32,949 nt of DNA from a virus: IMG/VR virus record IMGVR_UViG_3300034104_005676, positions 1-32,949 of that record; one strand, written 5' to 3'. Shown one piece after another: positions 20,531-27,887 of this stretch. The notes under the pieces are model-generated. The model was not told where the DNA came from. It worked only from the letters and a program-made list of their open reading frames with translations, and ran no database searches. Every line of letters begins with the position of its first letter. The stretch's first letter is position 1. A program made the translations under genes and the position numbers.

Positions 20531-22220
20531 AGAGCTCCAAGAGCAGCTCGACCGGATCTGGGACCCCGGTCGCCGGCCGACCGCTTTGGAGTGGGCTCAG
20601 GAGAATGTCACTCTCGACAAGCGCTTCTCGCCACGACCTGGTCGCTACGATGCCGACTACACGCCTTATCTCCGGCAGCTCCACTTGTGGTTCTCGGATC
20701 CGAAAATCCGTCAGCTCACTTTTGTGAAGTCCGCTCAGGTCGGAGGAACCACCTGGTTGGCGAACTGCCTCATGTGGGCGATCTCGGAAGACCCCGGCCC
20801 GATCTTGTATGTGACCAGCACCAACGAAAACGCAAAGTCGTGGTCCGAGCGCGAACTCCATCCGCGCCTCCGCTCCTGCCAGGCGATCAAGCACCTGCTC
20901 CCTTCAAACGACGACGACTTCCGCAAGACCGAGATGCACTTCTCCACCTGCACGATCAAGCTCGTCGGTGCCTGTTCCGAGGGTAATTTGGCAAGTCGCG
21001 CAATCCGCTACCTTTTCGCCGATGAGGTCGACAAATGGCCAGACGACTCATCCCTCGAGGCCCCAGCGCTCGAGCTTGCCATGGCTCGCCTCAATTTCTA
21101 CCGGCGCGTCTCGAAGGCCTGCCTCACCTCCACACCTACCGTGGAGACCGGCGCGATCTGGCAGCAATTCCTCGCCGGGAGCCAGCACCGCTTCCATGTT
21201 CCATGTCCCGAGTGTGGCCACGCACAAGCCCTGCGCTTCGAGCAACTCAAGTGGCCCGAGCACCACCGCGATCTCGCCGCCCAATGGGATCTCGCCGGGG
21301 TCGAGCGCGACACCACCTATGCCTGCGAGTCATGCGAAGCCCGCTGGCCTCAGTCCATGCAGAGCGACATCATCCGCCGTGGCGAGTGGGTCGCCTCAAA
21401 TCCCCGCGCCCACGCCGACCACATCTCCTGCCACATCTCCGCGCTTTATTCCCCGCAGCTCTCCTGGGGCGACCTCGCCCGCATCTTCCTCCAAAAAAAA
21501 GAAACCCCCGGCGGCCTCCACGATTTCCACAATAACTTCCTCGGTATCCCGTGGGAAAACCGTGCCGCCACCGTCAAGGACGATGCCATCCTCGCCCTTC
21601 GCTCGCCGTACTACCGACTGCGCGAGCTCCCCGTCGAGCCACTCGTGCTCACCCTCTGCGCCGACCCCGGCGAACGCCAGACCCACTGGACCGTCGAGGC
21701 CCGGATCCAGAGCGGTGAGTCGTGGGTCATCGATTACGGCACCGTCCTCGCCATCGAGGACCTCATCTCGCCAGCGTTCCTCGAGGCTCGCCGCTACGCC
21801 TTTGGCGAAAAAATCTTCACCCCCCGCTTCGGCCTCATCGACTCCGGCTGGAGTGCCGAGCGTGTTTACTCCATCTGCTCCCGCAGCGGCGGCCTGTTCA
21901 TCCCATCCAAAGGCTCCACCGCAGCCTTCGGCACATGGAACCAATCCGCCATCAACGGCTACCCTGGCCTGCGCCTCGTCACCTACATCGACCACACCGC
22001 GAAGCTCGAGCTCTACCTCGAGCGCATCAATAAAAAGATGCCCCCACCGCTCCATCTCCCTGCCGACATCGGCCAAGACTTCGTCTCAGGCCACAGTGGC
22101 CAACAACTCCTTCAAAACAAAAACTCCCGCCTAGCTCCCTTCTTCTGGAAAAAAGTCCCCGAAGATCACTACGGCGACTGCTCGAAACTCCACGGAGTCG
22201 CGTGGTGGGTCCTGAAATAA
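20514..22220 (+). CDS. Terminase large subunit, GpA type, 568 aa
   Basis: Packaging motor ATPase plus nuclease. Walker-A-like KSAQVGGTT (72-80), Walker B LFADEV (167-172) and coupling motif TSTPT (205-209). A zinc-binding insertion has CPECGH (231-236) and CESC (271-274). The nuclease domain has acidic residues D384 (CADPGERQTHW), D443 (LIDSGW) and D555 (HYGDC). The order and the zinc insertion are those of lambda GpA, which usually cuts at cos. Length is somewhat shorter than lambda GpA (about 640 aa). Confidence 0.93.
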   Translation: MPSLLEELQEQLDRIWDPGRRPTALEWAQENVTLDKRFSPRPGRYDADYTPYLRQLHLWFSDPKIRQLTFVKSAQVGGTTWLANCLMWAISEDPGPILYVTSTNENAKSWSERELHPRLRSCQAIKHLLPSNDDDFRKTEMHFSTCTIKLVGACSEGNLASRAIRYLFADEVDKWPDDSSLEAPALELAMARLNFYRRVSKACLTSTPTVETGAIWQQFLAGSQHRFHVPCPECGHAQALRFEQLKWPEHHRDLAAQWDLAGVERDTTYACESCEARWPQSMQSDIIRRGEWVASNPRAHADHISCHISALYSPQLSWGDLARIFLQKKETPGGLHDFHNNFLGIPWENRAATVKDDAILALRSPYYRLRELPVEPLVLTLCADPGERQTHWTVEARIQSGESWVIDYGTVLAIEDLISPAFLEARRYAFGEKIFTPRFGLIDSGWSAERVYSICSRSGGLFIPSKGSTAAFGTWNQSAINGYPGLRLVTYIDHTAKLELYLERINKKMPPPLHLPADIGQDFVSGHSGQQLLQNKNSRLAPFFWKKVPEDHYGDCSKLHGVAWWVLK

Positions 22221-22229
22221 AAAAAACCA

Positions 22230-22250
22230 TTTTCCTGACGTCAGGGAAAA
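22230..22250. promoter_or_regulatory. Palindrome after large terminase gene
   Basis: TTTTCCTGACGTCAGGGAAAA: a perfect 12-base palindrome with matching T/A flanks, nine bases after the terminase stop. Either a dimer-binding operator or a weak terminator; the hairpin has almost no loop. Confidence 0.4.
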
Positions 22251-22460
22251 GGTATCTGCCCGCCGCGCTTGTGTTCCACATTTGACTCTCCCGTAGTAGC
22301 ATCACCCGTCACGCCTCTGGCTCGCCATGCGCAACTTGACAGTCTGAATCGACAGATGAGGCTCAAGGACGCTTGGGAGTAGGGTTTTAATTTATATGGT
22401 CGGCGGATGAGGTCGGTGCGCTTTTAAACGCCCTTACCGATAATGCCGAGTTAACCCGGC

Positions 22461-22484
22461 CACCTCCGTGTCCTCCGTGGTCAA
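22461..22484 (-). repeat. Dispersed CACGGAGG repeat, minus orientation
   Basis: Reverse complement reads TTGACCACGGAGGACACGGA followed by GGTG, matching the copy at 12109-12139. Confidence 0.7.
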
Positions 22485-22491
22485 TCCACCC

Positions 22492-22514
22492 TTTGACACT
22501 CCGCCTCCGGCGTG
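22492..22514 (+). promoter_or_regulatory. TTTGACA-hairpin start element before 22512
   Basis: TTTGACA (22492-22498), then 13 bases containing CGCC-TCC-GGCG, then GTG at 22512. Same 13-base spacing as the elements at 22789, 24618 and 26678. Confidence 0.65.
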
Positions 22515-22793
22515 ACCGCATCCGATACCGCCCGCGCAGGCTACAAGGCCTATCTTAAAGCCCTCGGCAAATCGAAGGCTGAGCTTCTCACCATGGCCGC
22601 CGCCGTTGAGTCCGGCATCGAGGAGACCATCATCACCAGCCTCTCGGGAGATGGCACCGGCACCGGCGCGCAGGTCAGCGACCTTCCCAAGACCGCACGC
22701 CTCGCCGTGATCATGGAGGTCTATGCCGAAGGCAACTCGGCGCGCTCCCTGTGCGCCGTGGTGGACCGCTCCCTCTACGCCTCGCCTGTTTGA
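22512..22793 (+). CDS. Hypothetical head-region protein, 93 aa
   Basis: GTG start directly after the hairpin element. Helical sequence with the stretch GYKAYLKALGKSKAELLTMA. It occupies the position between large terminase and portal where lambda has gpW, but I see no gpW sequence signature, so head-completion function is inferred from position. Its TGA stop lies within the TTTGACA of the next element. Confidence 0.65.
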   Translation: MTASDTARAGYKAYLKALGKSKAELLTMAAAVESGIEETIITSLSGDGTGTGAQVSDLPKTARLAVIMEVYAEGNSARSLCAVVDRSLYASPV

Positions 22794-22811
22794 CACGCCG
22801 CAGCGGGCGTG
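22789..22811 (+). promoter_or_regulatory. TTTGACA-hairpin start element before portal
   Basis: TTTGACA (22789-22795), then CACGCC / GGCGTG inverted repeat (22794-22799 and 22806-22811), the right arm containing the GTG start at 22809. The upstream gene's stop codon is inside the motif. Confidence 0.7.
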
Positions 22812-24254
22812 CCGCAAATCAAACAAAATTCAAAAAAATCAAACCGAGGCGGAGCCCGCCCGGGTGCAGGTAGGCCCAAGGCCGCCGCTTACGAAGCCGC
22901 CGAGTTCTCGCGTAATCGCGGCCTCATCTTTCTCAACACCGTGGATCCTCAGCGCGAGGCCCCACCGCAGACCCGCATCGATCTGCTCAAAAAATCCCGC
23001 TGGCTCTACAATAATGTCGGCATCGCCGCCTACATCATCGAGCACCTCGCCCAGCGCGCCGTCGGCACCGGCATCGTGCCGCAGGCCCGCACTGCCGACG
23101 CCGCATGGAACCGCCGCGCTGAGCGGCATTTCGAGGACCGCGCCTGCGCTGAGGCGTGGGCATTCGATGCCGCTGCTCAGGTCAATTTCTACGGCGCGCA
23201 GTCCCTCATCCTCCGGCAGGTCGCCGTGGATGGAGACTTCTTCGGCCAGTTCCTGCAAACTCAAGGCGGCGGCACCCGTGTGCGATTCATCGGAGGCGAG
23301 GCCGTAGGCTCCACGGCCGACTCCAGCGACCGCGCTTTCGACGGCGTGCTCCTCGACCGCTTCGGCGCGCCCGTCTCCTACCGCGTCATCACCGACCGGT
23401 CCGCCGGGAAATACCAGGATGTCCCAGCCTCCGACATCCTCCACTTCCGGCATGTCCGCCGGGCAGGCTACCCGCGCGGCATCTCCTGGCTGCATAATGC
23501 CATCATAAATTGCCAAGACCTCAGCGAGTTCATGGCCTACACGAAAGGCTCCGCCAAAGCCGCAAGCCAGATCGCCTTCGCCATCACCAGCAACGAAGCC
23601 GTGCGCCTCGGTGGCGGTCTCTCCAGCCTGCAAAGCGGCGACGCTGTGCCGCAGGACATCACCACCGAGACCCTCTACAACGGGACGCTTATCCCCAAGC
23701 TCCGTCCTGGCGAATCCATCCAGAGCTTCAAAAACGAGCACCCCGGCCAAGCCTTCGAGCCATTCATCCGGCAGCTCATGGGCGAGATCGCCCGAGGCAT
23801 CGGCCTGCCACCCGAGGCTCTCATGGTCTTCGTCGGCACCGCAGGCACCGAGTTTCGCGGCCTCCTCGAGGTCGCGCAAAATTTCCTCGAGCGGCTCCAG
23901 CAAATGCTCGTGGATCAATTCTGCCGCCCGCTGTGGAAATACTGGCTCTGGCAGGAAATCCAAGCCGGTCGCCTCCCTTACCCTGGCGAAGATTGGTGGA
24001 GGCACGACTGGGTCACGCCTCGAAAAATCACGGTCGATAATGGCCGCGACGGCCGCCTCTACGCCCAGCTCCTCGACTCCGGCTACATGTCTTGGGAGCG
24101 CTACTGCAACCTCCACGGCCTCGACGCCGAGGCTGAGGAAGACGACATCCTCCGCGCCTATATCCGCCGCCAGGAGAAGTGCGCCGCCCTTGGCCTCAAC
24201 CCCGCCGATGTCTTCCCCTCGCATGAAACCGCCCGCACTCAAGCCCAACCCTGA
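22809..24254 (+). CDS. Portal protein, lambda gpB type, 481 aa
   Basis: Forms the dodecameric DNA gate at the capsid vertex. Residues about 55-420 read as a lambda-type portal: SRWLYNNVGIAAYIIEHLAQ, RAVGTGIVPQARTAD, ILRQVAVDGDFFGQFL and RGISWLHNAIINCQDLSEFM are typical blocks, and the length fits. The N-terminus carries RGGARPGAGRPK (13-24), a basic motif otherwise found in small DNA-binding phage proteins, an unusual addition. GTG start inside the hairpin arm. Confidence 0.9.
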   Translation: MPQIKQNSKKSNRGGARPGAGRPKAAAYEAAEFSRNRGLIFLNTVDPQREAPPQTRIDLLKKSRWLYNNVGIAAYIIEHLAQRAVGTGIVPQARTADAAWNRRAERHFEDRACAEAWAFDAAAQVNFYGAQSLILRQVAVDGDFFGQFLQTQGGGTRVRFIGGEAVGSTADSSDRAFDGVLLDRFGAPVSYRVITDRSAGKYQDVPASDILHFRHVRRAGYPRGISWLHNAIINCQDLSEFMAYTKGSAKAASQIAFAITSNEAVRLGGGLSSLQSGDAVPQDITTETLYNGTLIPKLRPGESIQSFKNEHPGQAFEPFIRQLMGEIARGIGLPPEALMVFVGTAGTEFRGLLEVAQNFLERLQQMLVDQFCRPLWKYWLWQEIQAGRLPYPGEDWWRHDWVTPRKITVDNGRDGRLYAQLLDSGYMSWERYCNLHGLDAEAEEDDILRAYIRRQEKCAALGLNPADVFPSHETARTQAQP

Positions 24255-24399
24255 GCACCTGCCGTTTCTGAACGCCCAGCGCGCAAAGCTCGGGCGGCCG
24301 CTCCACAGCGTGCCGCCCGCTCCTCAGCCAAAGGCAGAGCCGCCAGTTCAACTGAACCTCGCCGACTACATCCGGCAGCAGCGCCATGCAAAAGCGTAG
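24223..24399 (+). CDS. Hypothetical Pro-rich protein, 58 aa
   Basis: ATG 24223 overlaps the portal end by 32 bases. The product is Pro/Lys-rich with a short C-terminal helix (LNLADYIRQQRHAKA). No family; its role may be in head assembly, judged by position. A much longer upstream open frame is a shadow of the portal gene. Confidence 0.5.
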   Translation: MKPPALKPNPEHLPFLNAQRAKLGRPLHSVPPAPQPKAEPPVQLNLADYIRQQRHAKA

Positions 24400-24622
24400 G
24401 ACACGCGCACGAAAGTCCATCCACCTCGCCGATACGGCAGGCTGTCTGGAAATCAAAGAGCAGGCGTGGTGCGCGCGGCTGCGCGCCGATCTGTATCGTG
24501 CCGAGGCCTACTTCTGGGCTCAAACCGAGGAACGCCGCGAGATCCAGCGCCGGTATCTGCTCGCCAAGCACCGCTTCGGCAAAGACTCCTTTTTCTTCGG
24601 AAAATCCAGCGCCGCCTTTTGA
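24386..24622 (+). CDS. Hypothetical basic helical protein, 78 aa
   Basis: Arg/Lys-rich start (MQKRRTRARKS) then helical region with many aromatic and charged residues (YRAEAYFWAQTEERREIQRR). It overlaps the previous gene by 14 bases, and its stop lies in the next TTTGACA motif. Unknown function. Confidence 0.55.
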   Translation: MQKRRTRARKSIHLADTAGCLEIKEQAWCARLRADLYRAEAYFWAQTEERREIQRRYLLAKHRFGKDSFFFGKSSAAF

Positions 24623-24640
24623 CATGCCACCGGAGGCGTG
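24618..24640 (+). promoter_or_regulatory. TTTGACA-hairpin start element before protease
   Basis: TTTGACA (24618-24624), CATGCC / GGCGTG pairing with one G-T pair, GTG start at 24638 after 13 bases. The upstream stop codon is inside the motif. Confidence 0.7.
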
Positions 24641-25723
24641 AACACCTGGTATGCCATTTCTCCGAAAGCCGAGCTCAAGCAAACCGAAATCTCCATTTTC
24701 GACGAGATCGGTATGTGGGGCGTCAGCGCCAAACAATTTATCTCCGACCTCCAGCGCGTCCCTGCCGACCACTCCATCCTGCTCCGCATCCACTCTCCCG
24801 GCGGAGAAGTCTTCGACGGCAACGCCATCGCAAATGCGCTCCAGCGCCGTGGCAATGTAGAGGTCCAGATCGAGGGCCTTGCTGCCAGTATGGCCACCGT
24901 CATCAGCCTTTCCGGGGCTCCGGTGAAAATGGCCGAGAACGGTTTCTACATGATTCACAACCCCTGGGGCATGGCCATGGGAGACGCCGCCGAGCTGCGC
25001 GACCAAGCCGAGCTCCTCGACAAGATCCGGCTCAACATGGTGAACGCCTACGCCGCCAAGTCCGGCCAATCCGCCGAGCAGATCACCGAGTGGATGGATG
25101 CCGAGACATGGTTCACCGCCGCCGAAGCCCAAGCCGCCGGATTCATTGACGAAGTCACCGACGGCATGGCCATCGCCGCCACAGCGAACAAATTTACCCG
25201 CCTCGCCCGGTTCAAGAACCCACCGGCCAATTTGACAGCCTCCGCTTCGCGTATGCAAATCGAAGCCGAAACCCAACCCGCTGCCGAGCCAGAGGTCACT
25301 GAGACCCCTGAGGCCACCGTCGTGAGCGAATCCGCTCCTGAGCCCCAGCCTGAAGTCGTGGCTGATGTCGAAGAGCCCGTCATCGAAGAGCCTGCCACGC
25401 CCGTGGCCATCGCCGCTGCCGACTCCATCCTGGCAAAATACAACGCCATCTCCGCCGAGCGCGACTCGCTCCGCGCCGAGCTCGTCGCCGCCAAGGGCCA
25501 ACTCTCCCGCGAACGCGAAGCCCTCGCCCGCCTCGAGGCCAGCCTCGGCCTCGCCGCCGCCCGCGTCGTCCCCGTGATCGAGAACGCCTCGCCTGAGGCC
25601 GCCGATCCCGTGGCCGAATACATCGCCGCCGTCGAGTCCGGCGACCGCAAAAAAGCCGCATCCCTTTTCGAAAAGCACAAGGCCGCCATCTGGCAGCACC
25701 GCAATAAAATTTCCAAGGCCTGA
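24638..25723 (+). CDS. ClpP-type head maturation protease with C-terminal scaffold, 361 aa
   Basis: Residues 1-190 are a ClpP/S14-type serine protease: LRIHSPGGEVFDGNAIA (49-65), catalytic S84 (GLAASMAT) and H107 (YMIHNPWG); the acidic member is probably D154 or E156 near WMDAETWF, which I cannot assign. From 206 onward the sequence is a Glu/Pro/Ala-rich linker and then coiled coil (SAERDSLRAELVAAKGQLSR), the layout of a scaffold domain. The protease would cleave scaffold and itself during capsid maturation. GTG start in a hairpin element. Confidence 0.88.
   Translation: MNTWYAISPKAELKQTEISIFDEIGMWGVSAKQFISDLQRVPADHSILLRIHSPGGEVFDGNAIANALQRRGNVEVQIEGLAASMATVISLSGAPVKMAENGFYMIHNPWGMAMGDAAELRDQAELLDKIRLNMVNAYAAKSGQSAEQITEWMDAETWFTAAEAQAAGFIDEVTDGMAIAATANKFTRLARFKNPPANLTASASRMQIEAETQPAAEPEVTETPEATVVSESAPEPQPEVVADVEEPVIEEPATPVAIAAADSILAKYNAISAERDSLRAELVAAKGQLSREREALARLEASLGLAAARVVPVIENASPEAADPVAEYIAAVESGDRKKAASLFEKHKAAIWQHRNKISKA
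25231..25255 (+). promoter_or_regulatory. Internal TTTGACA element within protease gene
   Basis: TTTGACA (25231-25237), hairpin CGC-TTC-GCG, then in-frame ATG at 25253 after 15 bases. It is the only copy inside a coding region in phase with an internal start. Confidence 0.6.
25253..25723 (+). CDS. Nested scaffold protein (internal start), 156 aa
   Basis: In-frame internal ATG (M206 of the protease) directly at the border between protease and scaffold domains, preceded by a TTTGACA-hairpin element. The product would be the acidic linker and coiled coil only, analogous to Nu3 made from within lambda gene C. The nested product is inferred, not proven, but the coincidence of start motif, frame and domain border is strong. 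Confidence 0.6.
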   Translation: MQIEAETQPAAEPEVTETPEATVVSESAPEPQPEVVADVEEPVIEEPATPVAIAAADSILAKYNAISAERDSLRAELVAAKGQLSREREALARLEASLGLAAARVVPVIENASPEAADPVAEYIAAVESGDRKKAASLFEKHKAAIWQHRNKISKA

Positions 25724-25761
25724 GCCAAGGAGAACCCAACCAACAACCCAACACCACCAAA

Positions 25762-26616
25762 ATGCCTAATTCATTCGACAGCTCACTGGTTGCTGACTCC
25801 ATCGCTCAGCAAACCAAAAACGTCCTCGCCAACCGCCTCGCGCCTCTCAATATCTTCGCTTCGGATTTCTCCAGCGATGTTAAGATCGCAAAGGACACCG
25901 TCCAAGTGCCGCTCGTCACAGCCGCAGCGTCCACCCTCACAAACCCAACCAACTTCGAGCCAGGCGGTGGCAACACCGTTGGCAAGATCACAGTTACACT
26001 CGACCACTACTTCCAATCTTTTGCCATCACCGCTGCTGAGCTGGCTCAAGGCCACCGCCTCGATCGCCTCATCATCAGCAACATCAACGCCCTCGCCGAT
26101 AAGATCTGGGCCGTTGCGACAACTCCGATCACTGTGGCAAACTTCGGCGCAGCCGCTGTCACCACGGCGGACCTCACCGGCACAAACTTCGCGAACCTCA
26201 AAGCCCTCTGGGCCGCCCTGTCGAAGAGCGAACGCAAAGGCCTTGTTTTGAGCCCATCGCTCTACAGCCAACTCCTGCCCACCAGCACCCAGAGCCTCCC
26301 GCTCTCCGCAGGGGCATACGGCTTCGACGCTGGCATCTACTACGCCAATGTGTTCTCCGGTGAACCCGGCATGGCAGGCTTCGCTTGCTCGCCCGACGCT
26401 GTGGCCATGGCCGCCGCCGCTCCGGCGATCGACGACGCCGTGCGCAGCCAGTTCGCCATCTCCGAAATCGTGACCCTCGACGGCCTCGGCCTCTCGGTCC
26501 AATACAATGTCTGGGGATCGACAGCCAACCGCCAGGTCAACGCCTCGCTCGAGCTCATGTTCGGCGCAGCCAAAGGCGTCACCGGCGGCACCATGGCGAT
26601 CATCGACATCGCGTAA
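25762..26616 (+). CDS. Major capsid protein, 284 aa
   Basis: Position after protease/scaffold, size, and beta-rich sequence with PNSFDSSLVADSIAQQTKN and the long N-arm-like start fit an HK97-fold capsid protein, although I cannot assign a family by eye. The absence of a long cleavable N-terminus agrees with scaffold being a separate domain. AAGGAG lies about 27 bases before the ATG, too far for ordinary use, so start initiation may be unusual. A stem-loop terminator follows. Confidence 0.75.
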   Translation: MPNSFDSSLVADSIAQQTKNVLANRLAPLNIFASDFSSDVKIAKDTVQVPLVTAAASTLTNPTNFEPGGGNTVGKITVTLDHYFQSFAITAAELAQGHRLDRLIISNINALADKIWAVATTPITVANFGAAAVTTADLTGTNFANLKALWAALSKSERKGLVLSPSLYSQLLPTSTQSLPLSAGAYGFDAGIYYANVFSGEPGMAGFACSPDAVAMAAAAPAIDDAVRSQFAISEIVTLDGLGLSVQYNVWGSTANRQVNASLELMFGAAKGVTGGTMAIIDIA

Positions 26617-26637
26617 TTCCCGCACACCAAGCCCGCA

Positions 26638-26680
26638 AACGCCCGGCCGGAAGCCTTTCCCGGTCGGGCGTTCTGCTTTT
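26638..26680 (+). terminator. Stem-loop after capsid gene
   Basis: AACGCCCGGCCGG (26638-26650) pairs with CCGGTCGGGCGTT (26660-26672) with one G-T pair, loop of nine, followed by CTGCTTTT. Likely terminator or attenuator giving excess capsid transcript. The T-run is also the start of the next TTTGACA. Confidence 0.75.
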
Positions 26681-26700
26681 GACACATCCGCACAGGCATG
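26678..26700 (+). promoter_or_regulatory. TTTGACA start element before 26698
   Basis: TTTGACA (26678-26684), 13-base spacer with CC-GCACA-GG stem, ATG at 26698 preceded by GGC. Confidence 0.65.
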
Positions 26701-27021
26701 TCGCCCGCGCAAAAAGACCACCTCGAAAACCTCGCCGCCACCGCGCGAAACACGCTCCTCGGCAAGCCCGCCACATTTCGCGGACAGACCATCCGCGTCG
26801 GCCTCTCGGCCATCGCCATCGGCCTTGATCTGGAGACCGGCGGCCTGCGGCAAGGCGGCGAGTTCACCGCGCGCTTTCTGGCCTCCGCCCTGCAATCCGC
26901 TCCCCGTCGTGGCGAGCAACTTCTGGTGGATGGCAAGACTTACACCGTGGCCACCGTGCGCGAGCAGACCGGCACGCCCTTCGAGTTCGTCGCAACCATC
27001 GTCCCCGGCTCCTCACTATGA
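26698..27021 (+). CDS. Head-tail connector, FII-like, 107 aa
   Basis: The N-terminal helix (KDHLENLAATARNTLLGKPA) and C-terminal beta hairpin (GEQLLVDGKTYTVATVREQ) resemble lambda FII-type head completion proteins, which seal the portal for tail docking. Similarity is structural and by position only. It overlaps the next gene by four bases. Confidence 0.6.
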   Translation: MSPAQKDHLENLAATARNTLLGKPATFRGQTIRVGLSAIAIGLDLETGGLRQGGEFTARFLASALQSAPRRGEQLLVDGKTYTVATVREQTGTPFEFVATIVPGSSL

Positions 27022-27419
27022 ACGCCTCCATCGAAACATCCCTCCGCGAGTGGCTCCTCTCAACCGTCTCGTTCGCCGACTCCGCGATCTTCACCGGCCA
27101 ATCCGCCGAGACCATCCCAGGCGATGCGCCCGTTGTATTCTGCGCCTGCGAGACCGTCGAGCCGGTGGCGCTTGGTCTCTACAAGGTCACGGCCCAGATC
27201 GTCATCTCCACGCCATGCGTGATTGAAGAATCCTTGCCGACACATCAGGCACTCTCGGACGCTCTGAAGGCTGAGATTTTGGACCCGTCCGCACTTGTCG
27301 ATTTCCTGCCGCCATCGCTCCACCTCGCCGGTGCCGTGCTCAATTCTTTTTCCCAATCCACCGCAAACGAGCGGTGGCTGACCTCCTCGGAAATCGTCCT
27401 CGGGCTGACGCAAATTTGA
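27018..27419 (+). CDS. Tail terminator or minor tail protein-like, 133 aa
   Basis: Alpha/beta sequence with SLREWLLSTVSFADSAIFTG and a middle beta strand (LGLYKVTAQIVIST), in the size range of tail terminators (gpU/gp10-like). It lies between connector and tube-like genes, where the terminator belongs. Its stop is inside the TTTGACA motif of the next element. Assignment is positional. Confidence 0.55.
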   Translation: MNASIETSLREWLLSTVSFADSAIFTGQSAETIPGDAPVVFCACETVEPVALGLYKVTAQIVISTPCVIEESLPTHQALSDALKAEILDPSALVDFLPPSLHLAGAVLNSFSQSTANERWLTSSEIVLGLTQI

Positions 27420-27451
27420 CACCCGCCAGTCGGTGAACCCAAACACCTATG
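27415..27451 (+). promoter_or_regulatory. TTTGACA start element (long spacer) before 27449
   Basis: TTTGACA (27415-27421), stem CACC/GGTG, an out-of-frame GTG at 27433, then ATG at 27449 after 27 bases. Ends with AAACACCTATG, identical to the terminase-small-subunit element. Confidence 0.5.
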
Positions 27452-27814
27452 GCAGCATCAATTTACCGCTCATCCGCAGTTTCCTCGGCCACCTTCGGCA
27501 CTCCCGATGTGTCTGGCCTCATCGTCACCGGCCTCACCAAAAGTGAGTCCACATCGCTCTCCGAGGTCAAGGATGACCAGGGCAGTGTGGTTGCCGTTGC
27601 CGCATCGGAACCAGTCACCGAAATTTCGATTGAAGGCATGCGCACCGGCACCTTCGCGGCCACCGTGGGCGGCACGCTCTCGATCTCCGGCGCAGGTCTC
27701 CCCTCCGGCGGCACGACCATCGTCACTGGCCTCGACACGACCTTTGCTGCCGAGCAGTTCGAGTCGATGAGCCTCACCGCTCGCCACTACGGCACCACGA
27801 TGACCGCTGCCTAA
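27449..27814 (+). CDS. Probable tail tube protein, 121 aa
   Basis: Beta-rich Ser/Thr/Val/Gly sequence (SLSEVKDDQGSVVAVAASEP) of the kind found in small major tail proteins; 121 aa is short but within range for compact tube proteins. It directly follows the terminator-like gene and precedes the tail chaperones. No signature motif, so moderate certainty. Confidence 0.55.
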   Translation: MAASIYRSSAVSSATFGTPDVSGLIVTGLTKSESTSLSEVKDDQGSVVAVAASEPVTEISIEGMRTGTFAATVGGTLSISGAGLPSGGTTIVTGLDTTFAAEQFESMSLTARHYGTTMTAA

Positions 27815-27828
27815 TTCCTCACCTCCTC

Positions 27829-27858
27829 GCCGGGGCAGCCGCGTAGCGGCTCCCCGGC
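27829..27858. terminator. Strong hairpin after tube gene
   Basis: GCCGGGG-C-AGCCGC, loop GTA, GCGGCT-CCCCGGC: 13 pairs with one bulge, 14 bases after the tube stop. It lacks a T-run, so it may stabilise the tube transcript or attenuate transcription and not terminate it. Confidence 0.55.
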
Positions 27859-27887
27859 AGGCCCACCGGGCGAACCGGCCAGAAATA

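Larger units (their letters stand above)
22221..22511. other. Intergenic region between terminase and head genes (291 bp)
   Basis: No gene of useful length. It contains a 12-base palindrome CCTGACGTCAGG (22234-22245) flanked by TTTT and AAAA, a degenerate TTTGACT at 22281 followed after 13 bases by ATC, a CTTGACA at 22335 followed after 14 bases by ATG with an 8-codon ORF (22356-22382), and the reversed CACGGAGG repeat (22461-22484). It looks like decayed remains of one or two genes that carried the start element. Confidence 0.55.

Noticed and set aside
22839-24248. 469-codon ORF on the minus strand opposite the portal gene
   Set aside because: Exact codon-phase shadow of a GC-rich gene; low-complexity Gly/Glu/Val/Ala translation; the plus strand has clear portal motifs.
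24239-25699. 486-codon minus-strand ORF opposite the protease and its small neighbours
   Set aside because: Spans three plus-strand genes, Gly/Asp/Val-rich shadow translation without domains; protease motifs fix the coding strand.
25783-26919. 378-codon minus-strand ORF opposite the capsid gene
   Set aside because: Crosses the terminator and two plus-strand genes; shadow composition.
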